The position numbers were made by a program, and so were the translations under genes. Shown piece by piece: positions 5,398-12,686 of a stretch of DNA of 12,686 bases. Origin of the DNA: Flavobacterium sp. (GTDB taxonomy: Bacteria; Bacteroidota; Bacteroidia; Flavobacteriales; Flavobacteriaceae). How positions within the stretch are numbered: the first letter of the stretch is position 1; every line of letters begins with the position of its first letter. Under the pieces are notes generated by a model, which was given only the letters and a program-made list of their open reading frames with translations, was not told the DNA's origin and ran no database searches. The stretch spans positions 1 to 12,686 of the forward strand of contig JASLHL010000100.1 in NCBI GenBank assembly GCA_030152225.1. The letters are read 5' to 3'.

Positions 5398-6912
5398 ATG
5401 AAGTCAAATCTACATTTTCAATCCGCACTCAGTTTTTCCTCCGATTTGGTACAAAAAGTGAACAATTGTATAGCTGAAAATCAATGCTACCTCATTTGGT
5501 TTAGTTCTGCAAGGGAATCAACACAGCTTCGCGTCCTTTGGTTATTTGTATCCAACAAGACTAAAACAGCTGTTCACTTTTCCTCTGCTTATAGCAAAAC
5601 ACTGTACAACGAGTATAACGTATTACTACTACTACTTGATGAACAAGACCTGACTGCACACCATACGTATGGCAATACAATTTTTAAAACGACCTTAACG
5701 CAAGACTGTGTTATTTATCAAAAAGCAGGTCATGCTTATCCGCATATTGTATATCAACCTTTCGAATCATTTATTGCATTATACCGCGAGAAACAAGCCT
5801 TGTTAACGCGTTATTGTCTCGATTTTGTAACCTCTAAAATAAATGGAAGTACGCTCGCCTATTTGAAAGCATTAGAGTACAACTTTGAAGTCTTAGAGTT
5901 GCTGCTCTTAGGGGTGAAAAATACAAAAGATACTTTTACTACACGCTTGCTTATCTTGGAACGTCTGATCCCTCAGATGAAAACACTTTTTGTAAAATAC
6001 AAGAATCAAACGTATTATATAATAGAACACTTAGGTGTTGATGATACTTGGATCCCTGCCCTACAAAAGATACAGCAAAAACTACAAGTGATTGTACTGG
6101 ATGTCTTAGCGCAAATTGACCGTAAAACAAGTTTAATAACTCCAAAAACAACTAGTAAAAAGAAAAATACGAGTTCATTGAAGTACAAAGAAAAATTAGC
6201 ACCTCTTTTGGAAACCAACCAAATTGAAGAAATCTACCAGTTTCACGAAACCTTATACTTGAAAGATAACAAACAAATTCGACAATGTTACCTCCTCGTT
6301 TTAATCAAAAAAAACAAGGGAAATAAATTACAACAAATCATAGAGGAACTTGCGACTAAAGATGCTGAATTTCACTTTACCATTCTCCTGCATACTAGGG
6401 CTTATATTCAAAATAACACCGATCTAGTTGCTGATTTTTTCAAAGCAATTTTAAAGTCTAACAAGCGGATTTATTCCAGTGATTACTATCCGCAAATTCA
6501 CTGGCCAAAGGACTGTTATCTCTCTGATCAAGACTATCCTAGCTTGTGGAAAAAAAGCCTCGAAAAAACGAATAAAATGATTCAAACGGACTTACAAAAG
6601 CCTACGGGAGCCCTGTTTATCAGTACCTATCAATTGCATCAATGTCTAGTAAGTAAGCTGCAACGCTATATTTTTCACCACCTTCACTATTTACCCCAAA
6701 CCGTTCACTTAGATACCTTACTACAACTCGCCCTTTATGCCCAAAATAAAGAAGCTAAAACATTGAACAGCCTATATGGCCAATTGCGTCCGCTCTTGTT
6801 TATCTATACGGCAAAGAAAAAGGAAGAAAAAAAGTATAATTTGGTGTTAGATCCACCTCTAGTAGATTGCTTACAGCAGTTTTTCTCTACTATTGAGGTC
6901 TTAAAAACCTAA
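5398..6912 (+). CDS. Unknown 504-residue two-part protein
   Basis: I do not recognise this protein with confidence. It has no signal peptide and no membrane helix. A Lys/Ser/Thr-rich linker (250-266) splits it into two halves that look alike in layout: a hydrophobic strand (YNVLLLLL 73-80; YLLVLIKK 298-305), an IY followed by YPxI (106-117; 358-367), then a helical block (122-248; 388-500). The second half, with TILLHTRAY (338-346), the helix YQLHQCLVSKL (411-421) and later long helices, faintly resembles Bacteroidota proteins pairing a nucleotidyltransferase-like domain with a HEPN domain. Catalytic GS/DxD residues and a clear HEPN motif are not evident, so both units would be degenerate. 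It is divergent from the XRE regulator, probably under its control, and ends at a strong terminator. The coding call is firm; the fold is a guess. Confidence 0.75.
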   Translation: MKSNLHFQSALSFSSDLVQKVNNCIAENQCYLIWFSSARESTQLRVLWLFVSNKTKTAVHFSSAYSKTLYNEYNVLLLLLDEQDLTAHHTYGNTIFKTTLTQDCVIYQKAGHAYPHIVYQPFESFIALYREKQALLTRYCLDFVTSKINGSTLAYLKALEYNFEVLELLLLGVKNTKDTFTTRLLILERLIPQMKTLFVKYKNQTYYIIEHLGVDDTWIPALQKIQQKLQVIVLDVLAQIDRKTSLITPKTTSKKKNTSSLKYKEKLAPLLETNQIEEIYQFHETLYLKDNKQIRQCYLLVLIKKNKGNKLQQIIEELATKDAEFHFTILLHTRAYIQNNTDLVADFFKAILKSNKRIYSSDYYPQIHWPKDCYLSDQDYPSLWKKSLEKTNKMIQTDLQKPTGALFISTYQLHQCLVSKLQRYIFHHLHYLPQTVHLDTLLQLALYAQNKEAKTLNSLYGQLRPLLFIYTAKKKEEKKYNLVLDPPLVDCLQQFFSTIEVLKT

Positions 6913-6953
6913 GAATAGCCCTTTTATATCCCTTTCTTTCACTGATACAAATC

Positions 6954-6997
6954 AACTTAGATTATAATAGGTCTTCCTACTATAATCTAAGTTTTTT
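6954..6997 (+). terminator. Strong hairpin terminator, probably bidirectional
   Basis: Seventeen-base arms (6954-6970 and 6977-6993) pair with one A-C mismatch on the plus strand, which becomes a U-G wobble on the minus strand. G6971-C6976 closes a TCTT loop. Six T follow (6992-6997), as in an intrinsic terminator for the 504-residue protein gene, whose stop is 42 bases upstream. The gap also ends the converging pabB gene at 7007, so it likely serves both. Confidence 0.85.
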
Positions 6998-7006
6998 ATA
7001 GCTTTT

Positions 7007-7990
7007 CTATTTTATACCTGGATTAAATGGGATATACACTTTTTGCAAAAGTTCTTCATACTCTTTTTGAGCGATACTGCCAAAGGTAATTCCCCCACCG
7101 CTTTTGTAGACAAATTGCTTGCCTTGTTGTTCTATAAATCGGATCATCACCGCTGTATCGAGGGTATCTCCAGTGAACAATCCGCAAACACCAGTATAGT
7201 AATTTCGAGAATAACCTTCTACTTCCTCAATAATTTGAACGGTTTTTTCTTTTGGTGATCCGGTGATTGATCCTGCGGGAAGTAGTTCGTTGAGTATATC
7301 TCCTATTGTATTTTGCCATCCTTCTTGTAGGTCACCACTAATTTGCGAGCTCATTTGCCACAATTCTCCTTTAGAGGTCGTTAATTTATCCAGATAGCGA
7401 AAGCGATCCACTTGTACCTTTTTAGCGACACGGTTTAAATCATTGCGAATGAGATCTACAATGGTATAGTGCTCTGCCGTTTCCTTTTCATCTTGGAGCA
7501 AGCGTTCTTCTGCTTGTGGGAGTGCAGCATCAATCGTTCCTTTCATGGGATAGGAATAAATTCGATTGGCGTTGATTTGGACAAAAATCTCAGGTGAAAA
7601 ACAAACCAACTCATCCTTGATCCACAATTTGTACTTTGCTTTACTTGCATAAAAAACATCGGATAAGCTTCCATTCAAGGTAATTGGTGTTGATACTGTC
7701 AGGTTAATCAAATAGGTATTCCCTTTTTGGATTTGATCCATAACGCGATCAAATTTTTGCTGATAGGCAGGAAAATCAATAGGTTTCGCATGTAATTGGG
7801 GTTGTATGAATGCCGCAGTTTCTTCACAATTGGTCTGATGATTAAATTGATAACGTATGGTATCAGCATCCAGTTCATCAAGGGGAATAACCTGTCCTTG
7901 TTCTCCTTTGTAGTCTACAAAAAATAAAAAAGGTTTTCTCGCCTTTCCCAATTCATTCATACTCGAGATAATCGTATCTTTGATGCCCAT
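7007..7990 (-). CDS. pabB: Aminodeoxychorismate synthase component I
   Basis: PabB aminates chorismate to 4-amino-4-deoxychorismate using ammonia from PabA, on the way to 4-aminobenzoate and folate. The chorismate-binding domain is complete: DLIRNDLNRV (179-188), GELWQMSS (208-215), PAGSITGSPK (238-247), YYTGVCG (264-270) and SGGGITFGS (297-305). The PMKGT motif (148-152) has Lys at 150. That lysine is the PabB nucleophile, where anthranilate synthase (TrpE) has alanine, so this is PabB rather than TrpE. At 327 residues it is shorter than E. coli PabB (about 450) because most of the N-terminal domain is absent, as in many Bacteroidota versions. The ATG at 7990 is preferred to a TTG at 8038 that would overlap pabA; Met at 7960 is another possibility. 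It is divergent from pabA. Confidence 0.92.
   Translation of the reverse strand: MGIKDTIISSMNELGKARKPFLFFVDYKGEQGQVIPLDELDADTIRYQFNHQTNCEETAAFIQPQLHAKPIDFPAYQQKFDRVMDQIQKGNTYLINLTVSTPITLNGSLSDVFYASKAKYKLWIKDELVCFSPEIFVQINANRIYSYPMKGTIDAALPQAEERLLQDEKETAEHYTIVDLIRNDLNRVAKKVQVDRFRYLDKLTTSKGELWQMSSQISGDLQEGWQNTIGDILNELLPAGSITGSPKEKTVQIIEEVEGYSRNYYTGVCGLFTGDTLDTAVMIRFIEQQGKQFVYKSGGGITFGSIAQKEYEELLQKVYIPFNPGIK
7975..7982 (+). promoter_or_regulatory. Possible -7 box for pabA
   Basis: TATCTTTG matches TAnnTTTG exactly and would place the start site near 7989, about 40 bases before the pabA ATG. It lies inside the first codons of pabB, and no TTG is found at the right distance upstream, so support is weak. 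Confidence 0.25.
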
Positions 7991-8011
7991 GTTTAATGCT
8001 AAATTGAAGGT

Positions 8012-8038
8012 CAAAAGTACAAATTGTTTATGAGCCAA
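8012..8038 (-). promoter_or_regulatory. Probable promoter for pabB
   Basis: On the minus strand the -7 box TACTTTTG (8019 to 8012) matches TAnnTTTG. TTTTG with its TTG at 8038-8036 is a candidate -33 element, with a slightly short 16-bp spacer. Transcription would start near 8005, about 15 bases before the ATG at 7990. This supports 7990 as the true start of pabB. Confidence 0.4.
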
Positions 8039-8608
8039 AAGAAGGAAATTATACTTATCGATAATCGCGATTCATTTACCTACAATTTGTATCAAATTTT
8101 TGATGAGCACCCGCTTTGCAATATTACAGTGGTTTATAGCGATCAAGTCGACCTCGATGAGCTGGATCAATACGATCAATTGGTTCTCTCTCCGGGTCCT
8201 GATGTACCGCGAGCATATCCCATTTTATTTGAGATTCTGATGCGCTATGAAGATACCAAGCCCATTCTTGGTGTCTGTTTAGGACATCAGGCCATTGGCG
8301 AATATTACGGTGCCACGCTCTACAATGTAGCCCGTGTTTTTCACGGTCAGACTCGAACATTGGAGCTAGTAACTCCTGATTTGCTCTTTCAAAACGTGAC
8401 AAATAATACACAAGTGGGACTCTATCACTCTTGGGCCTTAGCACACGACAATTTTCCTAAAGAATTGCTTATTACAGCAGTAAGCAATGATAAGGTGTTG
8501 ATGGCCTTTAGACACCAAACGAAAAATATCCGAGGTATTCAATTTCATCCTGAGTCCTATATCACTACGGAAGGCAGACAAATGCTTGCCAACTGGATTG
8601 AGCAATAA
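8030..8608 (+). CDS. pabA: Aminodeoxychorismate synthase glutamine amidotransferase
   Basis: This 192-residue class I glutamine amidotransferase releases ammonia from glutamine for PabB. The triad is intact: nucleophile C83 in GVCLGHQ, and H173 and E175 in QFHPES. The oxyanion-strand motif LSPGPDVP (53-60) and LYHSWA (131-136) fit the PabA/TrpG family, and the N-terminus IILIDNRDSFTYNL is typical. The ATG at 8030 (MSQKKEI) is chosen over a TTG two codons upstream. PabA and TrpG cannot be separated by sequence alone. The PabA assignment rests on the adjacent pabB and the absence of other trp genes, and the subunit could serve both enzymes. Confidence 0.9.
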   Translation: MSQKKEIILIDNRDSFTYNLYQIFDEHPLCNITVVYSDQVDLDELDQYDQLVLSPGPDVPRAYPILFEILMRYEDTKPILGVCLGHQAIGEYYGATLYNVARVFHGQTRTLELVTPDLLFQNVTNNTQVGLYHSWALAHDNFPKELLITAVSNDKVLMAFRHQTKNIRGIQFHPESYITTEGRQMLANWIEQ

Positions 8609-8628
8609 ACAACGTATTACACTATATG

Positions 8629-8655
8629 CCCCTTTTTTTAATTCCAAAAAAGCGG
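8629..8655. terminator. Weak hairpin after pabA
   Basis: CCCC plus seven T (8629-8639) can pair with six A plus GCGG (8646-8655), with one C-C mismatch and one U-G wobble around a six-base loop. It starts 20 bases after the pabA stop. There is no T tract after the stem, so termination is uncertain. Further along, CTGAAT (8713-8718) and ATTCAG (8731-8736) followed by five T form a second weak hairpin. No exact promoter for the next gene was found in 8609-8763. Confidence 0.3.
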
Positions 8656-8763
8656 TCAAAAGCTATACTTTTTGCCTTATGATCCTAAATGTTATGCTAA
8701 AATATTGTGAGGCTGAATGTAAAATGGTAAATTCAGTTTTTAAATAGAAATGCATTTTTTTAC

Positions 8764-10191
8764 ATGGAAGCAGGAATAATACAAGACCCTAAAGTCCAAA
8801 AATATCTCCCCTATCTGGGTGCTTTAGCCATTTTTATGCAAGCCTTAGATGGCACAATCCTCAATACAGGACTTCCTTCGATTGCGAAAAGTTTAGGAGA
8901 ATCTCCTTTGGAAATGCAGAGTATAATCGTATCCTATACCCTAACGGTTGCCTTGCTTATTCCGTTGAGTGGCTGGTTGGCTGATCGCTTTGGAACGAAG
9001 CGTATTTTTATTCTTGCCGTGGCGCTCTTCTCCCTGGGTTCTTTATTTTGTGCTTTATCTAATACTTTAAATGAACTGATCTTTGCTCGTATCTTTCAAG
9101 CTATTGGAGGTTCTATGATGGTCCCTGTTGCTCGTCTAACCCTGCTCTATGCCTACCCCAAAGATCAACTGCTTAAAATTATCAATTTCATTACGATTCC
9201 CGCTTTAATTGGTCCGATGTTAGGACCGACTGCTGGTGGTTTTTTAGTGGAGAAATTATCTTGGCATTGGATTTTCCTTATCAATTTACCTGTGGGAATT
9301 ATTGCCATTCTAATGGCACGTCGTATTATCCCCAATTTCACGAATAAAGTTGAGCGTTTTGACGTCTTAGGTTGGATCTTCTTCAGCGGTGGATTAACGA
9401 TGCTTACCTTAGTAATCGAACGTTGGAATTCGCCCAGCCTAGGTGCTTTTCAATTGATTGCTCTCTTTGTTTTGGCCTTGCTATTAATCGCAGCCTATGT
9501 ATGGTATGCCAAAAGGTGTCCTCATCCTTTAATTAAGCTAGAGCTATTTAAAATCAAAACCTTAAACATTGGACTTATTGGAAATTTAGTCACGCGCTTT
9601 GGTATTGGCGGGATGCCGCTGATGATTCCACTTCTCTTGCAACTCGGCTTTGGTTATTCTGCTTTTTATGCGGGTTTAATGATGATTCCTCAAGCCTTAT
9701 CCAACCTGATATCAAGAAATTTTGTCGTGCCAATTGTCAAGCGTTTTGGTTATAAAAAAACACTAGTTTTCAATACTATAGCCACGGGGATTCTCATCAG
9801 TCTCTTTTTCTTTGTCAATGAAAACACCCCCTTTTTTATTATCATTTTTTTGATGATCTGCAATGGTGCTTTTAATGCCGTACAATTTACTTCGATGAAC
9901 ACCATTTCCCTGGCTGATCTAGATAACAATACCTCTAGTGATGCCAATAGTTTGCTTTCTGTTACACAACAATTGGCCATTAGCTTGGGAATTTCCATTT
10001 CTGCAATGTTCTTGCAACTCTTCCGAAATAGTGTGCTTGATACGCCTGAGCATCCAACCGCAGTATTCAATTATACATTTTTAGTCATGGGGGTTTTAAC
10101 CATCCTCTCAAGCACAGTTTTTATGAAGCTCAATAAGAATGATGGTGCAAGTTTATCGGGTAACCAAGACTATGAATCGCCTAAAAAATAA
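8764..10191 (+). CDS. mdtD: MdtD-like multidrug efflux MFS transporter (DHA2 family)
   Basis: This 475-residue inner-membrane protein is a drug/proton antiporter of the 14-helix DHA2 group (EmrB/QacA type) and closely follows E. coli MdtD (YegB) in pattern. Visible motifs include the first helix with FMQALDGTILNTGLPSIA (family motif LDxTIVNVALP), the loop GWLADRFGTKRIF (motif A, about 70-82), ARIFQAIGGSMMVPVARL in helix 4 (motif B), IGPMLGPTAGG (motif C), and SWHWIFLINLPVGI. The second half has LMMIPQ and the SSMNTxSLADL segment seen in MdtD. Substrates cannot be read from sequence, and MdtD-like proteins have often been named by homology only. It stands alone, after a 155-bp gap, with no TetR-type regulator or membrane-fusion partner nearby. 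The C-terminal tail is short and polar. Confidence 0.88.
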   Translation: MEAGIIQDPKVQKYLPYLGALAIFMQALDGTILNTGLPSIAKSLGESPLEMQSIIVSYTLTVALLIPLSGWLADRFGTKRIFILAVALFSLGSLFCALSNTLNELIFARIFQAIGGSMMVPVARLTLLYAYPKDQLLKIINFITIPALIGPMLGPTAGGFLVEKLSWHWIFLINLPVGIIAILMARRIIPNFTNKVERFDVLGWIFFSGGLTMLTLVIERWNSPSLGAFQLIALFVLALLLIAAYVWYAKRCPHPLIKLELFKIKTLNIGLIGNLVTRFGIGGMPLMIPLLLQLGFGYSAFYAGLMMIPQALSNLISRNFVVPIVKRFGYKKTLVFNTIATGILISLFFFVNENTPFFIIIFLMICNGAFNAVQFTSMNTISLADLDNNTSSDANSLLSVTQQLAISLGISISAMFLQLFRNSVLDTPEHPTAVFNYTFLVMGVLTILSSTVFMKLNKNDGASLSGNQDYESPKK

Positions 10192-10227
10192 AACCCCGTC
10201 TAAAAAAGCGGATTTTTTCCTTGTTTG

Positions 10228-10254
10228 CCCTTACAATCCCCTTACAATCCCTTA
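10228..10254. repeat. 11-bp tandem repeat, about 2.4 copies
   Basis: The unit CCCTTACAATC occurs at 10228-10238 and 10239-10249, followed by a partial CCTTA. It lies in the gap after the mdtD-like gene. The rest of 10192-10304 shows only a weak A6-GCGGA-T6 hairpin (10202-10218) that could act as a terminator for that gene, and T-rich sequence. Confidence 0.5.
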
Positions 10255-10304
10255 TGTAGAATAAAACTTTTTTTCCACAGCCATTCCTCCCTGTAACAAG
10301 CCTA

Positions 10305-10505
10305 CTAAAACACAGTAGTCCATGTATTTGTCCCTGTATCGCTATCCTCATGATCTCCTAAAATGGAGGTAAAAATGGCTTCTGCACGCCAGTCATCTGC
10401 TTCTGATTCATCTTTCGGATATCCTTCAACTACTTGACTAGGTTTACCCTTAGAAGATGAGAACTGGTCGAAATTGAAGTTGGACGAATGGCTCTTGGGC
10501 CTAAT
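10305..10505 (-). pseudogene. 67-codon open stretch without a start codon, probable gene remnant
   Basis: On the minus strand, between an in-frame TAG at 10508-10506 and a TAG at 10307-10305, 66 sense codons read in a protein-like way. The sequence is hydrophilic and acidic, with SNFNFDQFSSSKG, PSQVVEGYPKDESEADDW, RAEAIFTSILGDHEDSD and a final TWTTVF. There is no ATG anywhere in it. Its composition looks more like a real soluble C-terminus than random AT-rich DNA, so I read it as the 3' end of a gene whose 5' part was lost. The hairpin terminator of the antiporter gene lies directly upstream. I do not recognise the family, and chance openness cannot be excluded. Confidence 0.3.
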
Positions 10506-10526
10506 CTAAGAAAATGTCCTGTTTTA

Positions 10527-10566
10527 TATAAAACAAAAGAGAGTGACCTTTTGGGACACCCTCTTT
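10527..10566 (-). terminator. Hairpin terminator of the antiporter gene
   Basis: On the minus strand, AAAGAGGGTG (10566-10557) pairs with CACTCTCTTT (10545-10536) with one G-U wobble. An inner CC/GG closure surrounds AAAA, and TGTTTTAT follows. It begins 34 bases after the antiporter's stop codon, so it is a convincing intrinsic terminator. The GTGTCCCAAAAGG-type loop resembles terminators commonly seen in flavobacterial genomes (from memory). Confidence 0.8.
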
Positions 10567-10600
10567 CTGCAAATTAATATAAAACAACATAACTAACTAG

Positions 10601-12686
10601 TTATACGGATTGCATCAATAACATAGAGGGTGCGTGATTTAACCAGATACTTCTGGTTTCAATCAACTTCTTCCAACTATCTAAGGTAATCAGCATCAAG
10701 TCGAATTCTTCAATGAATTCCTTGGATACCACCTTATTGCTTACGATGCGAATATGATTCGGCTTATATTGTTCAATCAGCCTTATATTTTCTTTAAATT
10801 CTGTATGATTCTCCAACTCCCCTGTAGCATCCAAAATAGACACTTGTACTTCATTATTGCGAATCATTTTTTGTGCATAGGGCAATAGTTTTAAATCGCC
10901 TTTGCTAAAAATAGGTAAGAATACGTGTTCTAATTTTTCAAAATCCTTGTTGATCAAGATTCCCAAAGGCACTTTTGTACGATTCATAATCTGCTGCGTA
11001 CGGGCATTAAACCACGAATTTTCAAACAATTTTTCGCGTCCTGTTACTTTATTTAACAACACATCAGGGTTAATTATTCGCGTGGTAAATCCCAAAATAT
11101 TTCCCAGTACTGAACCGCGATAAATAGAGTATCCCATTTCGATCAGTAGTAAATCACAAGTTTCTTGATGAACCATACTCACCACATCACTTTCAATGTC
11201 ATTGGATACTTTGTAATAGGTTTGTACTTCTTGGTCCATTTCAGTGGATTGTTCTTGTACTGCTTCAAAGATTTCCTCTTCATAATCTTGCGTATTAAAA
11301 GAGTTGAGTTCTGCACTATCAATCATGTGCATGGCTGTAATTCGCGTATCTGCACTTGATTTTCCTGTAAAAGCATTGGCTAATTTCATCAAGGGAGCTA
11401 AGCTCAACTTATTTTCAAAAAACAAGAACACTTGATACTTTCCAATGACCACACCTTTATGCTGAGGTTCATCGCCTAAAGGTCCAAATATTTTAGCAAT
11501 TAGATCGAGTAAAGGTCCTGTCATAAAGGTAGTTGCGAGTGCCATAATCACCATCATAGCAAATACTTCCCCTGTCATTACGCCCAAATCAAAACCGATA
11601 TTCAAGACGATGAGTTCCATTAAGCCACGGGTATTCATCAAGGCGCCAATGGTCAAGCTATCCCGCCAACTAATCCCAACGAATTTCGCTGTTATCGCAC
11701 TTCCGATAAACTTTCCTACTGTGGCTACTAAAATGATTAATCCCGTAATTTTCCATAAATACGGTTCGTTTAGTAAACCAATTTCGGTTCTCAATCCGGT
11801 ATATACGAAGAATAAGGGCAAAAATAGCACAACAGCAACGTCTTCTACTTTTTCGATGAAGATGTTTCTGAACTTCATATTATCAGGCATGATTACTCCT
11901 GTCATAAAGGCCCCGAATAAAGCGTGAATTCCAATTACTTCCGTACAATAGGCAGAAATAATTAACGTCAACAAGAAGATGGCTACGGTTCCCTTGGTCA
12001 ATAACTTACTACTGCCTTGGTATTTTGCAATTCGCGCTAAGAAAGGGCGAACGAGTTTAAGCATCACAATTACATAAACAATAGCAAGAGCAATAATATA
12101 CAAGGAGCTGACAAAACTACCTGCTTGTACAATTGCAATTACAGCGGCTAAAATACACCATGCAGTGATGTCATCTGCTGCTGCACAGGTAATAACAATC
12201 GTACCAATTTTTGTTTTTTGCAGGCCTCGTTCTTGTACAATCCGCGCCAATACAGGAAAAGCGGTAATACTCATCGAAATTCCCAAGAACAATCCAAACG
12301 ACAGAAAATCAACACCATCTGGGGCAAAAGATTCAAATATATAATAGGCTAAAGCCATTCCTAAGGCAAACGGAATCACAATACTTGCATGGCTAATAAG
12401 CACGGCATCATGGGCCTTATTTTTAAGGATTTTAAGATCAAGTTCCATTCCAATCACAAACATGAAGAGAATCAAACCAATTTGGCTTAAAAAGCTTAGA
12501 TTTCCTAGAGATTGTGTTGGGAACATCACGGCAGAAAACTCTGGAAAGTACGTTCCAACGAGAGAAGGTCCCAGGGCAATACCCGCAATAATTTCACCAA
12601 TAACCGAAGGTTGTCCAATTTTTTTACAGATCCAACCAAAAACACGAGCAACCAAAACAATGGTAACAATTTGTGCTAAAAGTAGA
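10601..12686 (-). CDS. CPA2/CHX-type cation:proton antiporter (5' end outside window)
   Basis: The 694 complete codons in the window are open to the right edge (they begin LLLAQIVTIVLVARVFGW), so the true start lies beyond 12686. An in-frame TTG at 12655 is not the start, because the first helix clearly continues upstream. Counting from the first complete codon, residues to about 400 are the Na+/H+ exchanger membrane domain. Visible motifs are GQPSVIGEIIAGIALGPSLVG, SITAFPVLARI, the ion-binding CAAADDITAW (D171, D172), HALFGAFMTGVIMP, LFFVYTGLRTEIG and MNTRGLMELIV. The DD pair and NTRGL are typical of the CHX branch of CPA2. About 290 residues of soluble C-terminus follow, including a UspA-like stretch (GILINKDFEKLEHVFLPIF). 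It likely exchanges K+ or Na+ for H+ in the inner membrane; the ion cannot be told from sequence. A hairpin terminator follows the stop. Confidence 0.92.
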   Translation of the reverse strand, partial: LLLAQIVTIVLVARVFGWICKKIGQPSVIGEIIAGIALGPSLVGTYFPEFSAVMFPTQSLGNLSFLSQIGLILFMFVIGMELDLKILKNKAHDAVLISHASIVIPFALGMALAYYIFESFAPDGVDFLSFGLFLGISMSITAFPVLARIVQERGLQKTKIGTIVITCAAADDITAWCILAAVIAIVQAGSFVSSLYIIALAIVYVIVMLKLVRPFLARIAKYQGSSKLLTKGTVAIFLLTLIISAYCTEVIGIHALFGAFMTGVIMPDNMKFRNIFIEKVEDVAVVLFLPLFFVYTGLRTEIGLLNEPYLWKITGLIILVATVGKFIGSAITAKFVGISWRDSLTIGALMNTRGLMELIVLNIGFDLGVMTGEVFAMMVIMALATTFMTGPLLDLIAKIFGPLGDEPQHKGVVIGKYQVFLFFENKLSLAPLMKLANAFTGKSSADTRITAMHMIDSAELNSFNTQDYEEEIFEAVQEQSTEMDQEVQTYYKVSNDIESDVVSMVHQETCDLLLIEMGYSIYRGSVLGNILGFTTRIINPDVLLNKVTGREKLFENSWFNARTQQIMNRTKVPLGILINKDFEKLEHVFLPIFSKGDLKLLPYAQKMIRNNEVQVSILDATGELENHTEFKENIRLIEQYKPNHIRIVSNKVVSKEFIEEFDLMLITLDSWKKLIETRSIWLNHAPSMLLMQSV

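Noticed and set aside
6664..6681. R-x4-H pattern (R423...H428) in the 504-residue protein as an active HEPN RNase motif
   Set aside because: It falls in the wrong helix for a HEPN catalytic site and the following residue is not polar; likely coincidence.
7991..8038. TTG start extending pabB by 16 residues
   Set aside because: It would overlap divergent pabA and cover a good pabB promoter match; ATG at 7990 fits the usual length of short PabB proteins.
9750..10070. 106-codon open frame antisense to the mdtD-like gene
   Set aside because: It lies wholly within a well-supported gene on the other strand and has no recognisable protein features.

Overview
The window is an AT-rich chromosomal segment from a member of the Bacteroidota, most likely a Flavobacteriaceae of the Myroides/Flavobacterium kind. 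This is inferred from the flavobacterial look of the proteins, the near absence of Shine-Dalgarno sites, and several Bacteroidota-type promoter matches (-7 box TAnnTTTG with an upstream TTG). There is no rRNA, tRNA, CRISPR array, insertion sequence or intact prophage.

Left part (1-4024): the first codons of a leftward gene, probably a short-chain dehydrogenase, sit at the edge. A rightward pair follows: a secreted or lipid-anchored M28 zinc metallopeptidase and an overlapping small membrane protein. Facing them is a tight leftward three-gene operon: a HutD/Ves-family cupin-like protein, a SUKH (SMI1/KNR4) plus HEAT-like repeat protein, and KptA (Tpt1-type RNA 2'-phosphotransferase). The two units converge on a small 14-bp repeat array.

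Middle part (4025-7000): this is the most unusual region. It holds the decayed 3' end of an ABC transporter gene (4114-4290). Next to it is a leftward XRE-type regulator with an S24/LexA-like C-terminal domain whose usual serine is threonine. Divergent from the regulator is a 504-residue protein of unknown function. The regulator is flanked by two palindromes with the same core, ACAAAC-N3-GTTTGT. One lies between the -33 and -7 boxes of the promoter reading into the unknown gene, as an operator would. The other forms a 14-bp hairpin just after the regulator's stop codon. Together they suggest a repressor-controlled accessory module. A strong bidirectional terminator closes it at 6954-6997.

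Right part (7007-12686): pabB and pabA (aminodeoxychorismate synthase, folate/4-aminobenzoate pathway) are transcribed divergently with about 40 bp between them. An MdtD-like 14-TM drug/proton antiporter follows. A gap of about 400 bp carries short repeats and a 67-codon open stretch with no ATG, probably a gene remnant. Last is a leftward CPA2/CHX-type cation:proton antiporter whose 5' end lies beyond the window; it ends in a clear hairpin terminator.

Best candidates for undescribed biology: (1) the regulator, twin palindromes and 504-residue protein, and (2) the co-transcribed HutD, SUKH-HEAT and KptA genes. Functions for both remain inference.
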